From contig NCHN01000006.1 in assembly GCA_002281875.1 (NCBI GenBank), positions 1 to 64,000 on the forward strand: a stretch of DNA of 64,000 nt, written 5' to 3'. Shown in pieces: positions 56,308-63,643 of the stretch (positions are counted from its first letter, which is position 1; each line of letters begins with the position of its first letter). Made by a program: the position numbers and the translations under genes. Source of the stretch: Sphingobacteriia bacterium 24-36-13. GTDB taxonomy: Bacteria > Bacteroidota > Bacteroidia > Chitinophagales > Chitinophagaceae. The notes beneath the pieces were generated by a model that was not told the DNA's origin, did not search any database, and saw nothing but the letters and a program-made list of their open reading frames with translations.

Positions 56308-56325
56308 CAAATAAATGTTTATTTG
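56308..56325. repeat. Perfect 8-bp inverted repeat between the PAS gene and gmk
   Basis: CAAATAAA, TG, TTTATTTG is a perfect inverted repeat with a 2-base centre, 17 bases before gmk and in the gap shared with the divergent PAS gene. TTTG and CAAA ends also resemble promoter boxes, so it may be operator or paired promoter elements. Confidence 0.35.
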
Positions 56326-56341
56326 CAGAAACAATTAATGA

Positions 56342-56917
56342 ATGGCAGCCGATAGTCGTAAAATCATCATTATTGCCGCGCCGTCTGGTTCAGGCAAAAC
56401 TTCTATTACCCGATTCTTATTGCAGAAATATCCTGCTTTGAGTTTATCCATATCTGCAGCAACAAGAAAACCCAGGGGCGAAGAAAAAGATGGGGTGCAT
56501 TATCATTTTATTTCTGAAGATGACTTCAAACACAAAATTGAAGAGAACGCTTTTGTAGAATGGGAAATGGTATACGAAGGCAGTTATTACGGCACTTTAA
56601 AAGCAGAATTGGAGCGAATTTGGAACTTGGGTAAGACCCCCATTTTAGACATTGATGTAAAAGGCGCCATTCACTTACAAGACCAGTTCCCCAATCGTTG
56701 CTTGTCCATATTTATTGAGCCACCTTCTGTGGCAGAGTTAAAAAAACGATTAGAAAGCAGAGGTACCGAAACGGCACAGAGCCTTGCGAATCGAGTGAAT
56801 AAAGCCAGTTATGAGCTCTCTTTCAAAAATCATTTTCATAAAAATATTTTGAATGATGACTTAGAGCGAGCATGTATAGAAACCGAACAAGTAATCAAAG
56901 AATTCCTCGGTTGGTAA
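56342..56917 (+). CDS. gmk: Guanylate kinase
   Basis: Gmk phosphorylates GMP to GDP. The 191-aa product has the P-loop APSGSGKT (13-20), LSLSISAATRKPRGEEKDGVHYHF, FVEWEMVYEGSYYGT, ILDIDVKGA, LKKRLESRGTET. It is full length and stands alone on the + strand, convergent with lysS. It starts at 56342 with MAADSRK. Confidence 0.98.
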   Translation: MAADSRKIIIIAAPSGSGKTSITRFLLQKYPALSLSISAATRKPRGEEKDGVHYHFISEDDFKHKIEENAFVEWEMVYEGSYYGTLKAELERIWNLGKTPILDIDVKGAIHLQDQFPNRCLSIFIEPPSVAELKKRLESRGTETAQSLANRVNKASYELSFKNHFHKNILNDDLERACIETEQVIKEFLGW

Positions 56918-56935
56918 GCAGCGATAGCCTATACA

Positions 56936-56983
56936 AGAAATACCTTCATTGACGAATAAGTACTTGCCAAAGAAGGTATTTCT
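56936..56983. terminator. Long perfect inverted repeat between convergent gmk and lysS
   Basis: AGAAATACCTTC (56936-56947) and GAAGGTATTTCT (56972-56983) form a perfect 12-bp stem with a 24-base loop in the gap between the two convergent stops. Neither side has a strong T-tract, but position and symmetry suggest a bidirectional terminator. Confidence 0.6.
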
Positions 56984-57011
56984 AATTTATATATCCTGAT
57001 TTATTTGTAGA

Positions 57012-58538
57012 CTAATCCTCGAATTTTTCTGGTCTCATTTGTGGAAATAGCAACACGTCTTGAATAGATGCTTGGTTCGTCATCATCATACACAAGCGAT
57101 CAATTCCTATACCTATCCCTGATGTAGGTGGCATACCATATTCCAATGCTCTTAAAAAGTCGTAATCAATAAACATGGCTTCATCGTCTCCTCTTTCCAT
57201 TAATTTAACCTGCTCTTCAAAACGTTCGCGTTGGTCAATTGGGTCGTTTAACTCGGTGTATGCATTGGCCAACTCTTTTCCATTTACCATTAATTCAAAA
57301 CGCTCTACTAGTCCAGGCTTGCTTCTATGTTTCTTAGTAAGTGGGCTCATTTCAACCGGATAATCAATAATGAATGTGGGTTGTACATAAGTGTGTTCAC
57401 TAGTAGCTCCAAAAATTTCATCAATCAACTTTCCTTTACCAATAGTAGGAGGCACGTCTATTTTTAATTGCTTACAAACTTCTCTTAAGCCGGCTTCGTC
57501 CATTTCACTTACATCAATACCGGTATTCTCTTTAATGGAATCATGAATGCTGATTCTTTTAAATGGCGCTTTAAAACTGATTACTTTATCGCCCAACTGT
57601 ACATCTGTAGTGCCATGGATAGTTAAAGCAATCTTTTCGAATAACTGTTCGGTTATTTCCATCATCCAGATATAATCCTTATAAGCAGTATACCACTCTA
57701 AAACGGTAAACTCTGGATTATGGGTTCTGTCCATGCCCTCGTTTCTAAAGTTGCGACTAAACTCGTACACCCAATCAAATCCTCCTACAATCAAACGCTT
57801 TAAATACAATTCATTGGCAATCCTCAAATAAAAGGGTACATCCAAAGCATTGTGATGGGTAATAAATGGACGCGCTGCTGCACCACCTGGGATGGCTTGC
57901 AAAACAGGGGTGTCTACTTCAATAGCACCTTGCGCATTTAAATATTCGCGAATGGTATTGATGATTTTAGTTCTCTTTACAAATGTGTCTTTCACATCTG
58001 GGTTGATGATTAGGTCTGCATAGCGTTGACGGTAACGAAATTCGGGATCGGTTACTGCATCAAAAATATTTCCTTCTTCATCGCGCTTAACAACCGGTAA
58101 TGGCTTTAATGATTTAGTTAACAAAGTGATGGTTTGTGCATGCACAGAAGTTTCACCTGTTTTAGTAATAAATGCATAACCAGTGCATCCAATAATATCT
58201 CCTAAATCTAATCCGTGTTTAACTACGTTGTCCCAAAATGATTTGTCTTCCTCCGGACAAATATCATCTCGCTTCACATACAATTGAATGATTCCCTTGC
58301 TGTCTTGAATCTTAATAAAGAAAACTTTTCCTTTATCGTTGATGCTCATAATTCTACCTGCCACACATAGATTTGTAAACTGATCTTTGGTTTCTTCGGT
58401 GTAATTATTTTTAATGTCTGTAGAGAAACTATTTACCGGATACAGTGGTGCGGGAAATGGATCAATACCTGCTGCTTGCAATTTTGCAAGCTTCTCTCTT
58501 CTAATTAATTCCTGTTCGGAAAAATGTACTTCGCTCAT
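57012..58538 (-). CDS. lysS: Lysyl-tRNA synthetase (class II)
   Basis: LysS charges tRNA-Lys. The 508-aa product has an N-terminal OB-fold (about 60-165) and a class II core: motif 2 FRNEGMDRTHNPEFTVLEWY and motif 3 GIGIGIDRLCMM. Full length. The ATG at 58538 starts MSEVHFSEQE; the frame extends to 58568 through the leader hairpin. The leader carries a terminator-like hairpin (see next entry), so attenuation is possible. Confidence 0.97.
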   Translation of the reverse strand: MSEVHFSEQELIRREKLAKLQAAGIDPFPAPLYPVNSFSTDIKNNYTEETKDQFTNLCVAGRIMSINDKGKVFFIKIQDSKGIIQLYVKRDDICPEEDKSFWDNVVKHGLDLGDIIGCTGYAFITKTGETSVHAQTITLLTKSLKPLPVVKRDEEGNIFDAVTDPEFRYRQRYADLIINPDVKDTFVKRTKIINTIREYLNAQGAIEVDTPVLQAIPGGAAARPFITHHNALDVPFYLRIANELYLKRLIVGGFDWVYEFSRNFRNEGMDRTHNPEFTVLEWYTAYKDYIWMMEITEQLFEKIALTIHGTTDVQLGDKVISFKAPFKRISIHDSIKENTGIDVSEMDEAGLREVCKQLKIDVPPTIGKGKLIDEIFGATSEHTYVQPTFIIDYPVEMSPLTKKHRSKPGLVERFELMVNGKELANAYTELNDPIDQRERFEEQVKLMERGDDEAMFIDYDFLRALEYGMPPTSGIGIGIDRLCMMMTNQASIQDVLLFPQMRPEKFED

Positions 58539-58560
58539 AAATTCAATGTTGTAATTAGTA

Positions 58561-58588
58561 CAAAACAAAAGTCTCGCAGAAGCGAGAC
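58561..58588 (-). terminator. Terminator-like hairpin in the lysS leader
   Basis: GTCTCGC and GCGAGAC form a perfect 7-bp, GC-rich stem with a 4-base loop. Read on the - strand, TTTTGTTTTG follows, and the lysS ATG is 22 bases further. No gene lies upstream on this strand, so it is either a lysS attenuator or ends a small transcript from the gap. Confidence 0.6.
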
Positions 58589-58977
58589 CTTGTATATGGA
58601 TGGGTTAGTAAGTACAGGGAAACGCATTTCCCTACACAATATTAAAAAGACTTTTAACTTATTCAAAAATTTTTTTAAACAATTTTATTAACATTTTAGT
58701 TCCAAATGTGAATTCAGCGCTTTTTTACTGATTCCGAAAAGCATTTTTTTCATCAAAAAATTGTGTACTTAAAATGGTGAATCTTTTTTTTAATGCGATG
58801 AAACATAGATGAATAAAGCGTTTCATAGATATGCATTTTTTTTGATCATTCATGTTTTACGTTCAAATGCATCGTGTATAATTCAATTTTGTTGAAGAAG
58901 ATTTTGCTAGAATCACTAAAAAAAAAATTTCGGGAAAGCACAGCATATTACCTTTATTGTCGATTAAAACCAGCCAA
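58589..58977. other. AT-rich gap between lysS and the lpxD-like gene
   Basis: Nothing coding is supported in these 389 bases. A second perfect hairpin, AGGGAAA, CGCA, TTTCCCT, is at 58616-58633. Farther on, ATGAAAC (58798-58804) and GTTTCAT (58820-58826) form an inverted repeat, with CATAGAT repeated at 58804 and 58824. No TAnnTTTG is found in the expected place for either gene. Small RNA or a long leader is possible but unproven. Confidence 0.4.
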
Positions 58978-59925
58978 ATGAAGTTTCCATCACCAGTATC
59001 CGTTTCTTGGATGTCTACTTTTATTAATGCTACCGCTGCAGGAAATACCAATGCATCCATTTTAGGAATCAATGAAATTCATAAAGTTGAAAAAGGTGAT
59101 TTGGTATTTGTTGATCATCCAAAATATTATGATACTTGTTTAAATAGTGCTGCTGATTTTATTATTATTAATACTGCTGATGTTGAAATTCCAAATGGGA
59201 AAACCATTTTTATTGTTGCAGACCCTTTTGAAGCGTACTTGAAAATTGTACAACATTTTAGTCCCTTTATTCCAGCAACAGATGCAATTGATTCTAGTTT
59301 ACAATTAGGAGAAAATTCTATTATCATGCCCAATGTATTCATTGGAAAAAATGTAGTGATCGGAAATAATACCATCATTCATCCGAATGTTACTATTCAT
59401 GCAAATACAAAAATTGGAAGTAATGTAATTATACAATCAGGATCGGTAATTGGTGGTGATGCATTTTATTATAACACTAAAAAGAACAGACCTGTTTGGT
59501 ATAAAAAAATGTTGAGTTGTGGTAATGTGGTGATTGAAGATGATGTAGAAATTGGAACGGGTTGTATGATTGATCGGGGGGTAACTGCAGAAACTAGAAT
59601 TGGTCAAGGAACTAAAATTGACAATATGGTTCATATTGGTCATGATGTTACCGTAGGAAAAAATTGTTTGTTTGCCGCACAAGTTGGAATTGCTGGTGGA
59701 ACCATTATTGAAGATGGTGTAACGCTCTGGGGTCAGGTGGGTGTCAGTAAAACTTTAACTATCGGTGCTAATGCGGTGGTCTTAGCACAAAGCGGTGTTC
59801 CCTCCTCTTTGGCAGGAGGAAAAACCTACTTTGGCTATCCAGCAGAAGATGCTTCCCTTAAGCGCAGAGAATTGGTTTGGATCAAACGCATTCCTGAACT
59901 ATGGAAAAAGGTGATGGAATCATAA
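58978..59925 (+). CDS. LpxD-like UDP-acylglucosamine N-acyltransferase
   Basis: The 315-aa protein has the UDP-binding-like N-terminus (ISxVEKGDLVFVDHPKYY-type) and a left-handed beta-helix of hexapeptide repeats (about 100-275: IIMPNVFIGKNVVIG, IIHPNVTIHANTKIG). The block MVHIGHDVTVGKN holds the His expected at the catalytic site. It is shorter than typical LpxD (about 340 aa) and isolated from other lpx genes, so it may be a second copy or another sugar N-acyltransferase. ATG at 58978 is chosen over a TTG at 58957. Confidence 0.8.
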   Translation: MKFPSPVSVSWMSTFINATAAGNTNASILGINEIHKVEKGDLVFVDHPKYYDTCLNSAADFIIINTADVEIPNGKTIFIVADPFEAYLKIVQHFSPFIPATDAIDSSLQLGENSIIMPNVFIGKNVVIGNNTIIHPNVTIHANTKIGSNVIIQSGSVIGGDAFYYNTKKNRPVWYKKMLSCGNVVIEDDVEIGTGCMIDRGVTAETRIGQGTKIDNMVHIGHDVTVGKNCLFAAQVGIAGGTIIEDGVTLWGQVGVSKTLTIGANAVVLAQSGVPSSLAGGKTYFGYPAEDASLKRRELVWIKRIPELWKKVMES

Positions 59926-60894
59926 TTGGTATTTCTGCTTCAATTCTCCACAGATTCGATGAATTGATTCAGACAATGGGGTGTAAGTAAAGTCTGGAAA
60001 TGCTTTCAATAATTTAGAATTGTTGAAACTCACTTTAGCCCTTGCTGTTTTGGCTGTTTCCTTTGTTAATAAAGGGTCTTTCCCACTGAAAAAAGCTTTA
60101 ATTGCTTCTAATCGCCAAACAATTGCTGCGAGCAATGGGGTTACTTTTTTATGCGGTGGCTTTTTGTGAAAGGTGGTTGCAATCAACCCAAATATGTCTT
60201 TATAATACGCATTGTGTCCGCTCAAAATAAAACGTTCTCCATTAATGGAACTATCCATCAATAAGACCATTGCTTTTACAACGTCTTTTACATCTACAAA
60301 ACCGCTCATGCCTTCGGTATACCAAGGAAATTCATTATAAGCAGATTTAAAAATGCCCGAAGATCCGCCTTCCCAATCTCCATTTCCTAAAATAATTACA
60401 GGATTCACTACTACAACTGAAAGACCTTCACTCATGCCTCTCCAAACTTCCATTTCTGACAAGTATTTTGTCTTACCATATTCACTATTACTAGTTTCTG
60501 GCGTCCAATTCATCGTTTCATCAATTGGCTTGTCTTCTCTAATTCTTCCTAATGCTGCCACAGAACTTACAAAGAGTAATCGTTTTACGCCTTTATTAAT
60601 GCATGCATTAACCACGTTCGCGGTGCCCTCAATATTGGTATGCTGCATGGCAGCTTTTTTAGCTGGATTAAAAGAAACTACAGCAGCGCAATGGTACACT
60701 TGGTCTACTTGGTCCATGGATTCTTCTAATGCCACCACATCCAATATATCTCCCTTAATCCATTCTACCCCCTCAATATTATTAATTGTTGGTATGGTAT
60801 TTCTATACAATGCTTTTACTGATTGCCCTGCTTGAATAAGCTGTTGCAGTAAATGAGAACCAACTAAGCCAGAGGCACCGGTTACTAATATCAT
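59920..60894 (-). CDS. NAD-dependent epimerase/dehydratase (extended SDR)
   Basis: The 324-aa enzyme has the Rossmann motif GASGLVGSHL (6-15), the VYHCAAVVSF and SSVAALG region, and the catalytic YxxxK in SEYGKTKYLSE. It resembles dihydroflavonol reductase-like or nucleoside-sugar dehydratase SDRs; the substrate is unknown. Its start overlaps the fur-family gene by 4 bases, and both follow sco1 on one transcript. The stop is 6 bases from the convergent lpxD-like gene stop. Confidence 0.87.
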   Translation of the reverse strand: MILVTGASGLVGSHLLQQLIQAGQSVKALYRNTIPTINNIEGVEWIKGDILDVVALEESMDQVDQVYHCAAVVSFNPAKKAAMQHTNIEGTANVVNACINKGVKRLLFVSSVAALGRIREDKPIDETMNWTPETSNSEYGKTKYLSEMEVWRGMSEGLSVVVVNPVIILGNGDWEGGSSGIFKSAYNEFPWYTEGMSGFVDVKDVVKAMVLLMDSSINGERFILSGHNAYYKDIFGLIATTFHKKPPHKKVTPLLAAIVWRLEAIKAFFSGKDPLLTKETAKTARAKVSFNNSKLLKAFPDFTYTPLSESIHRICGELKQKYQL

Positions 60895-61310
60895 TGTTCA
60901 CATTTATTACATGTTCCACTTATAACCAAGTCTGTTTGAACTGCGTTGAAACCCTTTGGCAGCTTTACTTTTGGAACACTTACTTCATCAATACAATAGG
61001 TGGTTCCGCAGTCGTCACAAATAAAATGTACATGGTCATCGTGGTGATGTCCTGCTGCGCATTCGTCTTTGCAAAGTGCATAACGAACAGAATTATCTGA
61101 AGTAGGAATGGTATGTATAATTCCTTTTTCTACAAATGTTTGTAGTGTTCTGTAAATGGTTACCCGATCAAAATCTTCACTACTTTTTTGTTCAATGTCA
61201 CCATGAGCTAGTGCATTGCCTGTTTCCCAGAAAAGAGAAAGTATCTTTTTTCTTGCTTCAGTAATGCTGAGCTGGTGTTTTCTTAAAATCTCTGTTATTT
61301 TAGCCTGCAT
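60891..61310 (-). CDS. Fur-family metalloregulator
   Basis: The 139-aa protein has a winged-helix N-terminus (QLSITEARKKILSLF, DRVTIYRTLQTF) and a metal-binding C-terminus. This has the HHHDDHVHF cluster (His88-90, 93, 95), a CDDC pair (C98, C101) and a final CNKC (C134, C137). Two Cys pairs mark the structural zinc site. Fur, Zur and PerR types cannot be told apart by eye; the His-rich MerC neighbour and the palindrome at 62023 favour a Zur-like role as inference. It lies 8 bases after sco1. Confidence 0.92.
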   Translation of the reverse strand: MQAKITEILRKHQLSITEARKKILSLFWETGNALAHGDIEQKSSEDFDRVTIYRTLQTFVEKGIIHTIPTSDNSVRYALCKDECAAGHHHDDHVHFICDDCGTTYCIDEVSVPKVKLPKGFNAVQTDLVISGTCNKCEQ

Positions 61311-61318
61311 TAATAATG

Positions 61319-61975
61319 CTATGGATTGTTATTAAAAATTCCATTTACAAAATTGCTATTGGCCGACCTTTCTTTAAGCAATTCCTGAATGTCTAACTTT
61401 AGTTTTTCTATCTCATCTTTTTTAAGCCCATCATAAATTTGAGAGCGAACTTTTCCATCTCTATCTACCAAAGCAAAAAATTGTGTATGAATAAACTGGT
61501 CCTCAATTTTATCTACACTGTTTTTGGGGTCATCTAATAAATAAGCACTTCGTGCAATTTGATACAGACTATCTTTTCTACCTGTTACCATCACCCATTT
61601 TCTAGGGTCTATCTTTAATGAATCTGAGTAATGTTTTAATCTTGGAACCGAATCTGTTTCAGGATCACAAGTATGTGCTAAAATCATAAAGTCGGGCTCA
61701 GATTTAAATGTTTCATAAATCCCCTTCATATTATTGTTCATTTTAGGACAGATTCCTTTACAGCTGGTAAAGAAATATTCCACAACCGTTACTTTGCCTA
61801 GTAAGTCTCTGTCATTAAACGGTAGCCCTTCTTGGGTGGTGAATTGAAATGGCTTCACGTAACTAATTACTGAAAGCTTTCTCTTCCACTTATCTGTTCC
61901 CCTAAATAGGAAAAAATAAAATGCGCCCAATAAAACCAAAAAGAATCCTAGATACACCAATACTCGCTTACTCAT
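61319..61975 (-). CDS. SCO1/SenC family copper-binding protein
   Basis: The 218-aa protein is anchored by one N-terminal helix (about 4-24) and has a thioredoxin-like fold with the copper ligands C72-x-x-x-C76 (TSCKGICPKM) and His163 (DQFIHTQFF). SCO proteins insert copper into cytochrome oxidase or act as thiol oxidoreductases in the periplasm. It is first in an operon with the fur-family and SDR genes and divergent from merC. Confidence 0.93.
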   Translation of the reverse strand: MSKRVLVYLGFFLVLLGAFYFFLFRGTDKWKRKLSVISYVKPFQFTTQEGLPFNDRDLLGKVTVVEYFFTSCKGICPKMNNNMKGIYETFKSEPDFMILAHTCDPETDSVPRLKHYSDSLKIDPRKWVMVTGRKDSLYQIARSAYLLDDPKNSVDKIEDQFIHTQFFALVDRDGKVRSQIYDGLKKDEIEKLKLDIQELLKERSANSNFVNGIFNNNP

Positions 61976-62022
61976 AGTCTAAATTATTTGGTAAAGGTAA
62001 GATAGATTTACAACAAATATTT

Positions 62023-62037
62023 TGCAACAAAGTTGCA
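62023..62037. promoter_or_regulatory. Candidate metalloregulator operator TGCAAC-N3-GTTGCA
   Basis: A perfect 6-bp inverted repeat with a 3-base AAA spacer lies in the 82-base gap between divergent sco1 and merC. It sits between the -33 TTTG (62021) and -7 TAGTTTTG (62044) of the merC promoter, where a bound repressor would block transcription. The fur-family gene next door is the obvious candidate regulator. Confidence 0.6.
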
Positions 62038-62043
62038 TTGTTG

Positions 62044-62051
62044 TAGTTTTG
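62044..62051 (+). promoter_or_regulatory. merC promoter: -33 TTTG (62021) and -7 TAGTTTTG
   Basis: TAGTTTTG fits TAnnTTTG, and TTTG at 62021-62024 is at the usual 19-base distance. The ATG at 62058 is 6 bases on; a second ATG at 62070 leaves a longer leader. Confidence 0.65.
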
Positions 62052-62057
62052 CACTAA

Positions 62058-62450
62058 ATGAAATTCAAGATGAATTGGGACGCTTTGGGAATTGCTACTT
62101 CGGTGGCTTGTGCTATACATTGTGCCCTATTACCCCTATTTTTAAGTAGTTTACCCTTATTTGGGGTAAATATTATTGAAAATATTCGTTTCGAATATTT
62201 TATGATTGCTTTAGCCTTTGTTGTAGGTATTTATGCTTTATACCATGGTTTTAAAAAGCATCATCATAGCTGGTGGCCAATCAGTTTGTTTTCTTTGGGC
62301 ATCTTGTTTTTAATAGTTAAAGTTAATTTCCACGATTTAGAATTAATCCTCTTAATTCCTTCTGTTGGACTAATAATTGTTGCTCATTATTTAAACTTTA
62401 AGCTTTGCCGTGTTCATGACCATGCTCATAAGGATGATTGTGCACATTAA
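62058..62450 (+). CDS. MerC-domain membrane protein with His-rich tail
   Basis: The 130-aa protein has four hydrophobic segments and the MerC signature VACAIHCALLPLF with C18 and C22 in the first helix. A KKHHHSWW loop and a C-terminal tail HDHAHKDDCAH offer further metal ligands. MerC proteins move mercury or zinc across the inner membrane; with no other mer gene here and a Fur-family gene nearby, zinc is more likely. The start may be ATG 62058 or 62070 (MNWDALG). Confidence 0.85.
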   Translation: MKFKMNWDALGIATSVACAIHCALLPLFLSSLPLFGVNIIENIRFEYFMIALAFVVGIYALYHGFKKHHHSWWPISLFSLGILFLIVKVNFHDLELILLIPSVGLIIVAHYLNFKLCRVHDHAHKDDCAH

Positions 62451-62488
62451 TTGAAAAGGGCTATCTTTAAGTATAAAGAATATGTTTA

Positions 62489-63630
62489 ATGAAAACGGCC
62501 CAGCTTCAATTTGGTTCAGGTATATGGAAAGTAGATAATATCCCAGCAGATTTTCCAACCGATAAGGCACAGTTAGTACTCGTTTTTGGTTCGGGTGAAT
62601 TGGTAACCAGCCAATCCTTATTTGATAATATCCGATCAAAATTTCCGCATGCAGATATTGTTAGTTGTTCAACTGCTGGTGAAATATTGCACAACGAAGT
62701 GTATGATGAATCTGCTGTAGTAACTGCTGTTTACTTTGAAAAAGCCACCGTAAAATCGGTATCTGTAGAGATAAATAAAAACGTAAATAGTTTTGAAACA
62801 GGTAAGTCTTTAATGAGTCTTTTGAACCAAGATGATTTAGTATCGGTATTGGTTATTTCTGAAGGGTCTTTTGTGAATGGATCTGACCTTGTAGGAGGAT
62901 TCAATGAATTAAATAGTAATAATTTCCCGTTACTGGTGGTTTAGCTGGCGATGCTGCGCGATTTGCAAAAACACAGGTTGGATTAAATACGATAGCAAAG
63001 GAAGGAACAGTAGTAGCAATTGGATTTTACGGTACTAATTTAGCCATAGGGCATAGTTCTTTTGGTGGTTGGGATGAGTTTGGAAAAGAAAGAGTTATAA
63101 CCAAATCTACCAAGAATGTATTGTATGAAATTGATGGAAAAAAAGCGTTGGATTTATACAAAGAATACTTGGGCCCATATGTTGATGAGCTACCTGGTTC
63201 TGCATTATTATTCCCTATTTCACTGAGAACCAGTGATGCAGATAAAAATTTAGTTAGAACTATTTTAAATGTTAACGAAGAAGATGGTTCTATGATATTT
63301 GCAGGCAATATGCCAGAGGGAAGTAGGTTAAGATTGATGAAAGTGAATTTTGAAAAAGTGATTAATGGATCTTCTATTGCTGCTACCAATACTTCTTTAA
63401 TGCATAAAGATCATAAAGCTGAGTTAGCTATATTAATTAGTTGTGTGGGTAGAAAACTGATTTTGCAGGATCGAACTTCAGAGGAAGTTCAGGCTGCCCA
63501 AAAAGTGTTTGGCAACAATACTGCAATTACTGGTTTTTATTCTTATGGCGAATTATCTCCCTTTAATCCTGGTTCAAATTGTGAGTTGCACAATCAAACC
63601 ATGACTATTACTACATTTACAGAATTATAA
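62489..63630 (+). pseudogene. FIST domain sensory protein, frameshifted
   Basis: FIST (F-box and intracellular signal transduction) proteins sense small ligands and are usually encoded next to kinases. The first frame (62489-62944) has the FIST N-domain (VFGSGE, VSCSTAGEI) and ends in NNFPLLVV and TAG. The -1 frame from TTT CCC GTT at 62923 continues with FPVTGGLAGDAARF, the expected family sequence, through the FIST C-domain to 63630. The break lies on TTTCCCG at 62923-62929. A deleted base, a sequencing error or a -1 shift at TTTCCCG would all restore about 380 residues. Confidence 0.85.
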
Positions 63631-63643
63631 TTATTGCTACTGA

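Noticed and set aside
58863-59072. 69-codon frame on the - strand before lpxD
   Set aside because: Overlaps the lpxD-like start on the opposite strand and has no motif.
60353-60835. 160-codon open frame on the + strand
   Set aside because: It is fully antisense to the well-supported SDR gene and has no recognisable motif or start context.
62489-62944. Short FIST N-domain protein as a complete gene
   Set aside because: The -1 frame continues the family sequence without loss of a residue, so it is one broken gene rather than a separate short one.
63027-63389. 120-codon open frame on the - strand
   Set aside because: Antisense to the FIST C-terminal part, which explains the sequence.
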